Positions 22,589 through 31,158 of a DNA stretch of 36,305 nt are shown piece after piece. A model generated the notes under the pieces. That model ran no database searches, was not told the origin of the DNA, and saw only the letters and a program-made list of their open reading frames with translations. A program made the position numbers and the translations under genes. The DNA is from Candidatus Krumholzibacteriia bacterium (GTDB taxonomy: Bacteria; Krumholzibacteriota; Krumholzibacteriia; LZORAL124-64-63). Location: contig JANTFX010000020.1 in NCBI GenBank assembly GCA_024763215.1, positions 1 through 36,305 of the forward strand, given 5' to 3'. Within the stretch, counting starts at the first letter, position 1, and each line of letters begins with the position of its first letter.

Positions 22589-22662
22589 CTGCGGGAACTC
22601 CACGGCCGCAGGCGGCGTAGACCCGTGGCCGCCTTGACGGCCCTTTCACTCAACCGGGAGTC

Positions 22663-23910
22663 ATGACCTTGAACCGTATACCGGCCCGCCTGATGACCTG
22701 GGTCCTGTTGCCGGCGACCCTGGGGAGCCTGCCCGCCCTGGCCAATGACTTCGCCCTGCCCGCCCAACCACCCGCCCAACGCACCGTCAGCCCCACCGAG
22801 CAATGGCGCATCGGCGGCGAGGACGACGAGGACATCTTGCTGGGCATGATCGGCGGCGCGGTCCAGGGCCCCGACGGCAACACCTACCTGCTGGACTCCC
22901 AGCTCTCGCAGGTGCTGGTCATCTCGCCCGACGGCGAACTGGTCACGACCCTGGGCCGCGAAGGCGACGGCCCCGGCGAACTGCGCCGACCCCACGGCCT
23001 GTTCTTCAAAGATGAAGACACCCTGGGCATCGTCCAGGGCTTCCCGGCCAAGATCACCCTACTGGAATTGGACGGCACCCCCGCAGGCACAATCGCCGTC
23101 GGCGGCGAGGCCGACGAGGGGGGCTTCAACTTCCTGAACAAGGCCATGACCGCGGCGGGTAAGCTCGTGGTGCAGAAAGGCCGGGGTACCTTCGACCCCG
23201 AGACCTCCAAATCCTTCCGGGTGGCCACCCTGTCGGTACTGGACATGGAAGGGACCGAGCTGGCCACCATCTGCACCAAGGAAAGCGAGAATGATTTCTC
23301 GCACCGGGTCTACGACGAGGCCAAGGACTTCTCGGAAATGAACGTGTGGACCCTGTCTCCTGCCGGGATCATCTACACCGCACCCGAGCGTGATGCCTAT
23401 GCCGTCAACGCCTACGATCTGGACGGGAAGTTGCTGCATACCCTGCGGCGCCCCTTCTCCCCGCGCAAGCGCACCGCCGAAGACAAGAAGAAGATGGAAA
23501 ACGGCGTCAACATGATCATGAACGGCCGCCGCCTGGACGTCGAAACCCACTTCCTCGACACCGATCCCGACATCAGGAGTCTGCAGGGCACCGCCGACGG
23601 CCGCCTGTTCGTGGCCAGCAGCCACGACCTACTCGAGAATCTGCCTGCGGGTATCGGCGCCCGCTACGACGTGATCTCTCCGGAAGGGGAATTCCTGGAG
23701 GAACTGTCCCTGCGCATCCCGAACTTCGATGCCGCGAACGACCGGCTCATGTTCCTCGACGGGGAGCATTTCCTGCACCTGCGCAACATCCAGTCCGCCA
23801 TCGAGGCCGCCCGGGCCGCCTTCGGAGGAAACAACGACAAGAGCACCAAGGACGATGAAGATCAGGGCGAAGCCGAACCCATGGAGGTCGTCCTCTACCG
23901 CCTTTCCTGA
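22663..23910 (+). CDS. Exported 6-bladed beta-propeller (NHL-like) protein
   Basis: The product is 415 aa. A signal peptide ends about PALAN. The body is a propeller of repeating strands with motifs such as GPDGNTYLLDSQLSQVLVISPDGE, GREGDGPGELRRPHGLFF and RYDVISPEGEFLEE. Such NHL-like proteins are common, usually exported, and of unknown ligand. The last 30 residues are charged and low in complexity. It may be co-transcribed with the upstream porin, and a strong terminator follows. Confidence 0.83.
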   Translation: MTLNRIPARLMTWVLLPATLGSLPALANDFALPAQPPAQRTVSPTEQWRIGGEDDEDILLGMIGGAVQGPDGNTYLLDSQLSQVLVISPDGELVTTLGREGDGPGELRRPHGLFFKDEDTLGIVQGFPAKITLLELDGTPAGTIAVGGEADEGGFNFLNKAMTAAGKLVVQKGRGTFDPETSKSFRVATLSVLDMEGTELATICTKESENDFSHRVYDEAKDFSEMNVWTLSPAGIIYTAPERDAYAVNAYDLDGKLLHTLRRPFSPRKRTAEDKKKMENGVNMIMNGRRLDVETHFLDTDPDIRSLQGTADGRLFVASSHDLLENLPAGIGARYDVISPEGEFLEELSLRIPNFDAANDRLMFLDGEHFLHLRNIQSAIEAARAAFGGNNDKSTKDDEDQGEAEPMEVVLYRLS

Positions 23911-23939
23911 CCCTGGTGTCGGGAGGGCATGAAGGCCGA

Positions 23940-23970
23940 GAAAGCCCCCAACAGGATGTTGGGGGCTTTC
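23940..23970. terminator. Strong bidirectional terminator hairpin
   Basis: A perfect 14-bp stem (23940-23953 with 23957-23970) with a 3-base loop runs from GAAAGCCCCC to GGGGGCTTTC. The A-rich left arm and T-rich right arm let it act for both convergent genes. Confidence 0.9.
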
Positions 23971-24008
23971 GTCCCTGCAAACAGGGGGTCGTTGTAGGGA
24001 GGGAAGAA

Positions 24009-24863
24009 TCAGACCAGGTAGAGATCCGCCAGCACCGCCGCGAGCAGCGCCATCCCGATCCAGGAATTGATGGTGAAGAACGCCTTGTCGATGTGGGTCA
24101 GGTCCCCACCCCGCACCAGGGCCTGCTCCCAGGCCAGCAGGGCGCCCATGACCACCACTCCCATCAGTGACACCATGCCCAGGAGTTCGGCCCGCCGGAA
24201 CGCCCCGGCCACGAAGCCCACCGCAAGCACGTGGAACACCCTGGACAGCAGCAATGCCCGTTCCACCCCGAACCGGGCCGCCAGGGAATGCAGCCCGACC
24301 CGACGGTCGAAACCCACGTCCTGGCAGCCGTAGATGGTGTCGAAACCGGCCACCCAGAACATCACCCCGGCGGCCAGCCACAGGGGGAAGGCGGCGAACG
24401 CCCCGGTGACCGCAAGCCACGCCCCCACCGGAGCGATGGCCAGGCCCAGACCCAGCACCAGGTGCGACCAGTGCGTCACGCGCTTCATGTGTGAATAGCC
24501 CAGCACCACCAGCAGGGCCACCGGACTGAGCTTGAAACACAGGGGATTCAACTGCCAGGCCGCGACCACCAGCAGGGCGCAGGAGAGCACCACGAACACC
24601 GCCGCCCCGGCCACCGAGACCCGGCCCGCGGGCAGGTCGCGATCCGCGGTGCGGGGGTTGGCCGCGTCCAGTTTGCGGTCGGCCAGGCGGTTGTAGCCCA
24701 TGGCCGCGCTGCGGGCGCCGACCATGGCGACCAGCACCCAGCCCAGCACCGGCCAGGGTGGCCGGCCGCCGGCCGCGACCAGCAACGAGATCAAGGCGAA
24801 CGGCAGTGCGAAGATGGTGTGTTCGAACTTGACCAGGGAAGCGTAACGGGCGATCAGATTCAC
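24009..24863 (-). CDS. UbiA-family prenyltransferase, probably menaquinone (MqnP-type)
   Basis: The product is 284 aa and has about eight to nine transmembrane helices. The two Asp-rich sites for the prenyl diphosphate are present: NRLADRKLD (58-66), and DVGFDRR around 182-188 following the conserved FDTIYGCQ segment. It attaches a polyprenyl chain to an aromatic acid in the membrane. The UbiD, UbiX and UbiE homologues nearby on the same strand suggest the futalosine route of menaquinone synthesis, where this class is called MqnP. The other mqn genes are not in the window, so ubiquinone-type UbiA is not excluded. It is the last gene after the octahaem cytochrome, with 115 bp between. Confidence 0.88.
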   Translation of the reverse strand: MNLIARYASLVKFEHTIFALPFALISLLVAAGGRPPWPVLGWVLVAMVGARSAAMGYNRLADRKLDAANPRTADRDLPAGRVSVAGAAVFVVLSCALLVVAAWQLNPLCFKLSPVALLVVLGYSHMKRVTHWSHLVLGLGLAIAPVGAWLAVTGAFAAFPLWLAAGVMFWVAGFDTIYGCQDVGFDRRVGLHSLAARFGVERALLLSRVFHVLAVGFVAGAFRRAELLGMVSLMGVVVMGALLAWEQALVRGGDLTHIDKAFFTINSWIGMALLAAVLADLYLV

Positions 24864-24978
24864 GGACTTCCTTTCGTTGCGGGGGGCGCCGACCCGCCGA
24901 AACTACACCGCCCCGCCACCATCAGCAAGAACGGGGGCGACTGCGCCCCCGCTCCTCCTGGGTTGTCCTGGAATATCG

Positions 24979-26214
24979 TTACTTGCCCGCGGCGGCCCTC
25001 ATGTTCGCGGCCATCTCGCGGATCTCCACCAGATCCTTCTTCATCTTGGCGAACCCGTACCAGGTCGCGTAGTCGGGATTCATGTGGAACGTGGCCTGGA
25101 AGGCCTTCATGCGATGGTCCATGAACATCTCGTAGAGGGTCTCCTCCACCTCGGTGTCCACGTCGTAGAAGGTCAGCAGGTCGGGGTACTTCGCTCCCGG
25201 CCGTTCGGGATTGGTGATGAGCCCGTCCTGGTAGAGGCCGGCCACGATCTCGATGGCCTCGGCGAACAGTTTGTCCCCCTCCTTGACCATCTGATCGGCG
25301 TTCTTGAAGTTCTCGGCCACGAAGTTGGGGGTGTGGCACTTCTCGCACGCGGTGATGAAATGCTGGCGCTCCTCCTGGAAGCTCTCGGCCGTCAGCCGCA
25401 CCACGTTGCCGGCCTTGACCACGTCCAGACGACCGGTGGGGTTGCCTTCGGGATCCAGCACGCCCAGGCCCTTGAGGATCACGGCCTGGTAGCCCATCCA
25501 CTCGGGATCTTCCTCGGGCAGGCGCAGAGCCAGGAAACCCCAGGCAGACATCGCGCGGTGGTTGCCCTCCTGCATGTGGCAATCCTGGCAGGTAGGTGCG
25601 CGGTGGCGGTTATCGGGGTCGATGTCGCGGTTCATCAGGTAGGTCACGCCGTGCTTGCTGCCCGACCACATCTCCCACTGGGCGTGGTCGAAACCGGTGT
25701 GGCAGGTCTGGCAGGCCTCGGGCTCCCTGGCTTCGGCCTTGCTGAAGGCGTGGCGGGTATGGCAGTTCTGGCAGTCCATCCCGTACTTGTAGTACTTGCG
25801 ACCCTCGGATTCACGCTTGGTCTCGTCGGTCAGCCCCAGGGTGTGGCAACCGCCGCAGCCCTTCTGTCCGGCCATGAAGGCCCTGGGCTGCATGTGCGAA
25901 TACGGCATGGCGTCCAGGGCGATCTGCCCCAGGGCGTGCTTGCCGGACAGGTACTGCTCCGCCTGCTCCTCGTGGCACTCGGCGCAGGTTGCGATGGTCG
26001 GCAGCGTGGCCTTGTCCACGTCGTCGTTGCCGGTGTGGGCGTCGCCGTGGCAGCCTGTGCAATCCATCTCCTTGGACATGACGCCGCGGTTGAAATCCTT
26101 GACGAGCATGGGCGTGATCTTGGCGTGGCAATCCTCGCAGGTCGAGGGGGTGGCCAGGACCGGGCCGGCCAGCAGCAGGCACAGGACACAGCCCAAGGAC
26201 AGGGATCTCAACAT
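24979..26214 (-). CDS. Octahaem c-type cytochrome of the hydroxylamine oxidoreductase (HAO) family
   Basis: The product is 411 aa. A signal peptide (1 to about 21) exports it to the periplasm. There are exactly eight CxxCH haem sites, at residues 26, 52, 77, 120, 148, 168, 209 and 290. The stretch EACQTCHTGFDHAQWEMWSGSKHG and the C-terminal FHMNPDYATWYGF resemble the HAO/HAO-like family, in which haem 4 (here Cys120) is the active site. Family members oxidise hydroxylamine or hydrazine, or, in forms without the Tyr cross-link, reduce nitrite or hydroxylamine. Which applies here cannot be told without aligning the cross-link Tyr. GGAGGAGG lies before the ATG, and a good promoter lies upstream. 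It may share its transcript with ubiA. Confidence 0.88.
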   Translation of the reverse strand: MLRSLSLGCVLCLLLAGPVLATPSTCEDCHAKITPMLVKDFNRGVMSKEMDCTGCHGDAHTGNDDVDKATLPTIATCAECHEEQAEQYLSGKHALGQIALDAMPYSHMQPRAFMAGQKGCGGCHTLGLTDETKRESEGRKYYKYGMDCQNCHTRHAFSKAEAREPEACQTCHTGFDHAQWEMWSGSKHGVTYLMNRDIDPDNRHRAPTCQDCHMQEGNHRAMSAWGFLALRLPEEDPEWMGYQAVILKGLGVLDPEGNPTGRLDVVKAGNVVRLTAESFQEERQHFITACEKCHTPNFVAENFKNADQMVKEGDKLFAEAIEIVAGLYQDGLITNPERPGAKYPDLLTFYDVDTEVEETLYEMFMDHRMKAFQATFHMNPDYATWYGFAKMKKDLVEIREMAANMRAAAGK

Positions 26215-26254
26215 GGGGTTCCTCCTCCAGGGTTAGGCGAATCGCAACGAACGA

Positions 26255-26283
26255 ATTGTATCCGGGAGAGGGTATCAATTCAA
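26255..26283 (-). promoter_or_regulatory. Sigma70-type promoter of the octahaem cytochrome gene
   Basis: On the minus strand, -35 TTGAAT (26283-26278) and -10 TACAAT (26260-26255) are spaced by 17 bases. A very AT-rich tract just upstream (26284-26318) could serve as an UP element. This makes the cytochrome-ubiA unit independent of the ubiX transcript. Confidence 0.6.
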
Positions 26284-26324
26284 GATATTTTTATCCAGAT
26301 ATATAGATTCTAGTTAGGAAATCA

Positions 26325-26472
26325 TGTCCGCCGCATGGCCCGGGAGCCAAGGAGGGCGATAGGGCCGGAAAGCCGAGGTTGCCGGAGCCAGGAGGGCGCA
26401 GGCAACCGTCCAGGGGAGGGGTCCCCAGGGTCAATCAGGCTTCCCTTGGTCCTCTGTGAGAAACGGCGGACA
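26325..26472. repeat. Palindrome-bounded block 3' of ubiX
   Basis: Terminal arms TGTCCGCCG (26325-26333) and CGGCGGACA (26464-26472) bound a 148-bp non-coding block that ends three bases after the ubiX stop. Inside are the 72-bp repeat core (listed separately) and a small GGGGA/TCCCC hairpin at 26413-26426. Confidence 0.7.
26341..26412. repeat. 72-bp dispersed repeat core, copy 2
   Basis: Same-orientation copy of 6240-6311, 64 of 72 bases identical, no gaps. The stem is 26377-26383/26401-26407 (GGTTGCC/GGCAACC), differing from copy 1 by one compensatory base pair. The flanking palindromes of the two copies are different sequences. Confidence 0.85.
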
Positions 26473-26475
26473 CGA

Positions 26476-27081
26476 TTAATCAGCCATCTCATCCCACCGT
26501 GGCACCAGATCCACTTCCACCCCCAGATGGTCGCACACCCTCTGCACGATGAAGTCCACAAGGTCCTCGATGGACCTTGGCCGGTGATAGAAACCCGGGG
26601 CGGCGGGGATGACCAGCGCGCCCAGCTCGCTCAGGCGGGCCAAATTCTGCAGATGGTGGGTGGCCAGGGGAGCCTCGCGCGGCACCAGGAGCAACGGGCG
26701 GCGCTCCTTCAGGCACACATCCGCCGCGCGCAGCAGCAGGGTCTCGCTGGTGCCGGCCAGGATGCGGCCAGCCGTGCCCATGGTGCAGGGTATGATCACG
26801 AAGGGCCCGCCGCGGGCCGAACCGCTGGCCACAGGGGCGGTGAACTCCCGCAAGCCGTATACCCGCAGACTACCCGGACCGAGGCCCTGCAGATAGGCCA
26901 CGACCTCGTCCACCGGCTGGTCCAGTTCCACCGGCGCCGTCTGGGACACCGCCGCGGAGATCACCAGGCTCACATCCCGTCCGGCCTGCAAAAGGACCTC
27001 CACCAGGCGCACCCCGTAGATCAGGCCGCTGGCCCCGGTCCAGCCCACGCCCACGGCGGGAAAATTTTCGGCGGCGCTCAT
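26476..27081 (-). CDS. ubiX: Flavin prenyltransferase UbiX (MqnM-type)
   Basis: The product is 201 aa. UbiX makes prenylated FMN, the cofactor of UbiD decarboxylases, from FMN and dimethylallyl phosphate. Family features are GWTGASGLIYGVRLVEVL at the N-terminus (FMN phosphate loop), PCTMGTAGRILAG, RRPLLLVPREAPL and PAAPGFYHRP. The ATG at 27081 overlaps the ubiE stop by one base (TGATG), with GGAGG just upstream; an in-frame TTG one codon earlier is less likely. It is the third gene of a coupled ubiD-ubiE-ubiX set. The start VGVGWTGASG has Trp where many members have a smaller residue. Confidence 0.92.
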   Translation of the reverse strand: MSAAENFPAVGVGWTGASGLIYGVRLVEVLLQAGRDVSLVISAAVSQTAPVELDQPVDEVVAYLQGLGPGSLRVYGLREFTAPVASGSARGGPFVIIPCTMGTAGRILAGTSETLLLRAADVCLKERRPLLLVPREAPLATHHLQNLARLSELGALVIPAAPGFYHRPRSIEDLVDFIVQRVCDHLGVEVDLVPRWDEMAD

Positions 27082-27839
27082 CAAACCCTCCTGGCCCCGA
27101 CGATGTGGGCGATGCCGAAGGTCTGGCGGTCGATGAACGCCCCCTGGAAACCGCTCTCATCGAGCAGGGCGGCGAACTCGCTGGGGGTCATGAAGGCGCC
27201 CATGCTGTGGCTCAGATAGCTGTAGGCCGATCCGTCCCGGCCCACCAGCTTCCCCATCTTGGGCACAAGGGTGTTCAGGAGCCAGCGCAGCGGCAGGGCC
27301 ACACCCTTCGCCTGCCCCTTGCCCCTCGGATCATCACGGAAGAAATCCAGGACCAGCAGCTGCCCTCCCGGCCTGAGCACCCGGGCGATCTCCTCCACGC
27401 CCCGCTTCACGTCCGCAAAATTGCGCACGCCGAAGCCCACGGTCACCGTATCGACGCTGCCGTCGCCCAGGGGCAGGACCATGGCGTCGGCCGCGGTCAG
27501 GACCAACTTTTCGGCACCCTTTTTTCCTCGCGCGGCGACCAGCATTTCCGGGCAGAAATCCGCCGCGATCCAGGCCCGCCCCCGCCCCGAGCGCATGATC
27601 TCCAGGGCCAGATCCCCCGTCCCCGCACAAAGATCCAGCACCTGCGTGGTGTCATGGTCGGTCAGGGCGGCCACCCGGCGGCGCCAGGTGCGGTCCCGGT
27701 TCAGGCTCAGCAGGTGGTTCATGAAGTCGTACACGCCGGCGATGCGGGCGAACATGGTGCGCACTGTCCGGCTGTGCGCCGTGCGGTCGCGCACGGCCCA
27801 GGACTCGTCCCGCCCGTGGATGTCCTCGAAGCCGGTCAT
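27081..27839 (-). CDS. ubiE: Demethylmenaquinone/ubiquinone C-methyltransferase
   Basis: The product is 252 aa. It is a class I SAM methyltransferase: YDFMNHLLSLNRDRTWRR near the N-terminus and VLDLCAGTGDLALEI as the SAM motif, then DAMVLPLGDGSVDTVTVGFGVRNF and RVLRPGGQLLVLDFF, all signature UbiE/MenG segments. It adds the ring methyl group in the last step of menaquinone synthesis. The start codon overlaps the ubiD stop (ATGA) and its stop overlaps the ubiX start. Frame upstream of 27839 is open but belongs to the ubiD shadow and was not used. Confidence 0.94.
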   Translation of the reverse strand: MTGFEDIHGRDESWAVRDRTAHSRTVRTMFARIAGVYDFMNHLLSLNRDRTWRRRVAALTDHDTTQVLDLCAGTGDLALEIMRSGRGRAWIAADFCPEMLVAARGKKGAEKLVLTAADAMVLPLGDGSVDTVTVGFGVRNFADVKRGVEEIARVLRPGGQLLVLDFFRDDPRGKGQAKGVALPLRWLLNTLVPKMGKLVGRDGSAYSYLSHSMGAFMTPSEFAALLDESGFQGAFIDRQTFGIAHIVGARRV

Positions 27840-29386
27840 GCGCGGTGCCCTTGCAGGCGGGCCAGCAGGTCGGCCCAGCGCCGGCCCACCATCGCGTCCA
27901 CTTCCGGATCCATCTCCACGGTCGGCGGCCACTTGCGCTCGAACCCCATCTCGCCGGGCAGCTTCCGCGTGGCGTCGATGCCCATCTTGGCGCCGTAACA
28001 GGCCAGGTTGGTCGCGTGGTCGAGCTGGTCCACCGGACCCTCGCTGAAGAACACGTCCCGGCCCGGTTCGATGCTGCCGGTCACCCGCCACAGAACCTCG
28101 TTCATATCGTGCACATCGACATCCTCGTCCACGACCACGATGATCTTGGAGAACATGATCTGGCCCGTGCCCCACAAGCCCTGGCACACCTTCCGCGCGT
28201 GGCCGGGGTAGCTCTTCCTGATGGCCACGACCACCAGGTTGTGGAAGCATGCGGCCACCGGCAGGTGGTAATCCGTGACCTCCGGCAACGGGACCTGCAG
28301 CAGCGGCAGGAAAAGCCGTTCGGTGGCCCAGCCCAGCCAGCCGTCCTCCATGGGCGGCTTGCCCACGATGGTCGCCGGATAGATGGGCGCGCGGCGGCTG
28401 GTGATGGCCGTCACATGGAAGACGGGGAATTCCTCGGCCAGGCTGTACCAGCCCGTATGGTCGCCGAAATCGCCCTCGAGGCGCCTCTCGCCCGGCTCGA
28501 CGTAGCCCTCGATGACGAATTCCGCCTCGGCGGGCACCTCCAGGTCGCAGGTCACGGCCCTGGTCATGGCCACGGGCCGGCCCGTCAGGAATCCCGCGAA
28601 CAGGGCCTCGTCCACATCCGGCGGCAGGGGCGCCGTCGCCGCGTAGGTCAAGGCGGGCGCACCGCCCAGGGCCACGCACACCGGCATGCGCTCTCCCTTC
28701 TCCTCGTAGCGGGCGTGGTGCGCGGCGCCGGTCTTGTGGATCTGCCAGTGCATCCCCGTGGTCAGCCCGTCGAAGACCTGCATACGGTACATGCCGATGT
28801 TGCGGCGGCCGTTTTCAGGGTTCCGGGTGATCACCAGGGGCAGGGTGATGTACGGCCCGCCGTCTCCGGGCCAGGTCGTCAGCACGGGCATGGCCTCCAG
28901 CAGGCCGCTCCGCTGCAACTGCTCCCCCTGGATCACGACTTCCTGGCAGGGCGCGCCGGTGACCGTGCGCGGCGTCGTGCCGCCCCAGTCCTTCAGCTTA
29001 CCCAGCATGCGGACCTTGTCCCACAGGCCCTTGGGCGGGGCCATCTGCAGGGGCTCGCGCACCCGCGCGACAGCTTCCTCGAGATCTTCGCCGCCCAGGG
29101 CCCAGGCCATGCGCCGGCGGCCGGCGAACAGATTGATCAGCACCGGCACCGGTTTGCCGTCCGGACCGACCGCCTGGCTCGTCAGACCGCGCGCCGCGCT
29201 CAACTCGCCGCGCACCGGGTTCTCGAACAGCAGGGCCGGATGCTCGCCCGCCTTCACGAAACGATCGGCCAGTGCCGGAATTTCCAGGCAGGGGTCGGCC
29301 GGCTCGGGGATCCGGATCAGCTCGCCGCGCTGCTCCAGGAACCGGACGAAGGAGTGCAGATCGCCGGTGGGAATGGTTTGGTTCAT
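27836..29386 (-). CDS. ubiD: UbiD-family prenyl-FMN-dependent decarboxylase (MqnL-type)
   Basis: The product is 516 aa. The family core is visible: NIGMYRMQVFDG (196-207) at the prenyl-FMN and metal site, GEFGDH-like LEGDFGDHTGWYS (303-315) containing the catalytic Glu region, and IVGKPPMEDGWLG and QIMFSKIIVVVDEDVDVHDMNEV further on. It removes the ring carboxyl group from the prenylated quinone precursor. It is joined to ubiE by an ATGA overlap. Clustering with UbiX, UbiE and UbiA favours the futalosine-route MqnL role over a catabolic decarboxylase. Confidence 0.93.
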   Translation of the reverse strand: MNQTIPTGDLHSFVRFLEQRGELIRIPEPADPCLEIPALADRFVKAGEHPALLFENPVRGELSAARGLTSQAVGPDGKPVPVLINLFAGRRRMAWALGGEDLEEAVARVREPLQMAPPKGLWDKVRMLGKLKDWGGTTPRTVTGAPCQEVVIQGEQLQRSGLLEAMPVLTTWPGDGGPYITLPLVITRNPENGRRNIGMYRMQVFDGLTTGMHWQIHKTGAAHHARYEEKGERMPVCVALGGAPALTYAATAPLPPDVDEALFAGFLTGRPVAMTRAVTCDLEVPAEAEFVIEGYVEPGERRLEGDFGDHTGWYSLAEEFPVFHVTAITSRRAPIYPATIVGKPPMEDGWLGWATERLFLPLLQVPLPEVTDYHLPVAACFHNLVVVAIRKSYPGHARKVCQGLWGTGQIMFSKIIVVVDEDVDVHDMNEVLWRVTGSIEPGRDVFFSEGPVDQLDHATNLACYGAKMGIDATRKLPGEMGFERKWPPTVEMDPEVDAMVGRRWADLLARLQGHRA

Positions 29387-29493
29387 GATTTCACCCGGGA
29401 AAACCGTGGTCAGTCCATGCGTGGGAACACTGGTGACAAGCTAGCAGAAGCGGTGCGGTGAAACAAGGTTCCGGCCGGCCCGTCCCGGTTCCG

Positions 29494-31020
29494 TCACCGG
29501 TCGGGATCCTGCTTGGGGACCATGACGCTCACCTCGCCGATCTGAAGATCCAGCCGGTAGTTCCGCTTCAGGTCCGCGAGCAGGTCCACCAGCTCCTGCT
29601 GGCCGATCCGGGAATTGATCTCGTGCATCCAGCCCCCCAGGACCACGACGGCGGGGGTGCGGGCCCGGAAAAGCTCGGCCAGCAGATCCTTGCCCACGAT
29701 GTGATAACGCTGCCGTTGCCGCGGCGTCAGCACCGACGAGACCCCCAGGGCGAAGTGGTTTTCCATCCCCGGCGCCCACACCCGGTTCGCCAGGAACGGA
29801 TACCCGGACCAGAAGGCCAGCACCATGTCCTGCGGCTGCGATCTTTCCCGGATGGCCCGGGCCACCTCCGGTTGCCTCCGCATGGACCACACCGGGTCCA
29901 TGTCCATCCCCGTGTGGGCCACGCCCAGCATCACCGCCGCGTAGATGCCCAGCCCCACCGGCACGGCCCCCATGACCAACCCGCGCAAGGACGCGCGGCG
30001 CAACAGATCCGCCAGCCCGGCCAGGCTCAACGGCGCGAACAGGGGCGACCACGTGGCCGTGAAATACTGCGCGTAGACAGGGTCGGGCAGCAGGCAGACC
30101 AGCACCAGCGCCAGCACCCCCGCGGCCCAGATCCGCATCAGCATCGCGCCGGGGTCCCTGTCCCGCCGCCGGCTGTACAACCCCCACGCCGCCAGCCCCA
30201 GCAGCAAGATCAGATACGGATCCCGAGCCAGGGTCCCGCCCAGAACGCCCAGGGCATCGGCCAGGCGCACCCCCCAGCCCGCCCCCGCGGCCTTGTGCAC
30301 GCTGAAACGCAAGGCGTGATAACGCAGGTTGTTGAACAGGAAGCGATCCGGATCGGCAAGGAAGAAGAACAGCATGGGGGCCAGGCCCAGGGCCAGACCC
30401 GCGGTCCACGATCCGAGGATTCGCAACAACCGGTCCCGCCGGCGGGCCTGGGTGATCAGGATCGCCAACCAGAGGGCGCCCGCCCAGGCCAGGTAGAAGA
30501 GCCTGACCCCGGCGACCAATCCCGCCACCATCCCTGCCAGCAGCAGGTACCGCCGCGAGCTATCGGTCCAGCCCCGATGCAGCAGCCACAGGACCGCCAG
30601 GACGCCCAGATTGGTCAGGGCGTAGGTCTTGATCACCACGTTCCAGGTCAGGAAGTGGGGGTCGGCCGCGACCAGCAGCACCCCCAGCGCCGCCAGGGCG
30701 GGTTCCCCGCCGTGGCGGCTGGAAAAATACGAGCCCAGGCACCACAGCCCCAGGGCCGCGCACAGCACCGAAAAGATCCGCAAGGCGCCGAGGGACGAGC
30801 CGGCCGCCATCTGCGGCAAGGCGTAGGCATACGGCAGCAGCGGCGCCTGGGGGTAGAAGAAATCGGCATAGGGCGTGTTGCCCTCGGCGACCAGCCGGGC
30901 CGCGCTCGCGTAATAGCCCTCATCCCCGTCCACGGGCCGGACCTGGGCCAGCCACAGCCCGAGGACCGCGAAGCCCAGGACGACGAGGATCCAGATTTTC
31001 CGGCGCGGCACGGCCACCAT
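29494..31020 (-). CDS. GT-C membrane glycosyltransferase (ArnT/PMT-like)
   Basis: The product is 508 aa with many transmembrane helices. The first outer loop has the acidic motif VDGDEGYYASAARLV, matching the DE active-site motif of GT39/ArnT-type polyprenyl-phosphate-sugar transferases. A hydrophilic C-terminal part (about 380-508) follows. It probably moves a sugar from a lipid carrier onto a lipid, glycan or protein at the outer face of the inner membrane; donor and acceptor are unknown. The ATG at 31020 is preferred over an in-frame TTG at 31044 because GGGTG lies six bases upstream. It is divergent from the HDOD-REC-GGDEF gene. Confidence 0.82.
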   Translation of the reverse strand: MVAVPRRKIWILVVLGFAVLGLWLAQVRPVDGDEGYYASAARLVAEGNTPYADFFYPQAPLLPYAYALPQMAAGSSLGALRIFSVLCAALGLWCLGSYFSSRHGGEPALAALGVLLVAADPHFLTWNVVIKTYALTNLGVLAVLWLLHRGWTDSSRRYLLLAGMVAGLVAGVRLFYLAWAGALWLAILITQARRRDRLLRILGSWTAGLALGLAPMLFFFLADPDRFLFNNLRYHALRFSVHKAAGAGWGVRLADALGVLGGTLARDPYLILLLGLAAWGLYSRRRDRDPGAMLMRIWAAGVLALVLVCLLPDPVYAQYFTATWSPLFAPLSLAGLADLLRRASLRGLVMGAVPVGLGIYAAVMLGVAHTGMDMDPVWSMRRQPEVARAIRERSQPQDMVLAFWSGYPFLANRVWAPGMENHFALGVSSVLTPRQRQRYHIVGKDLLAELFRARTPAVVVLGGWMHEINSRIGQQELVDLLADLKRNYRLDLQIGEVSVMVPKQDPDR

Positions 31021-31158
31021 GGATAGCACCCAGAATTTGATCAAGAAGACGGCGATTGTGGCGATAGAAAGCCAGGGGATCGCCTATCCGTCCCCGATGA
31101 TTTGCGAGCCGGGATCATACCCGTGGCCTCGACGACGGTCAAACCAGGAAGGGACACC

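Noticed and set aside
27081-28679. Apparent 532-residue fusion extending ubiE upstream
   Set aside because: The upstream part is an off-frame reading of ubiD; the ATGA overlap at 27839 gives a normal UbiE start.
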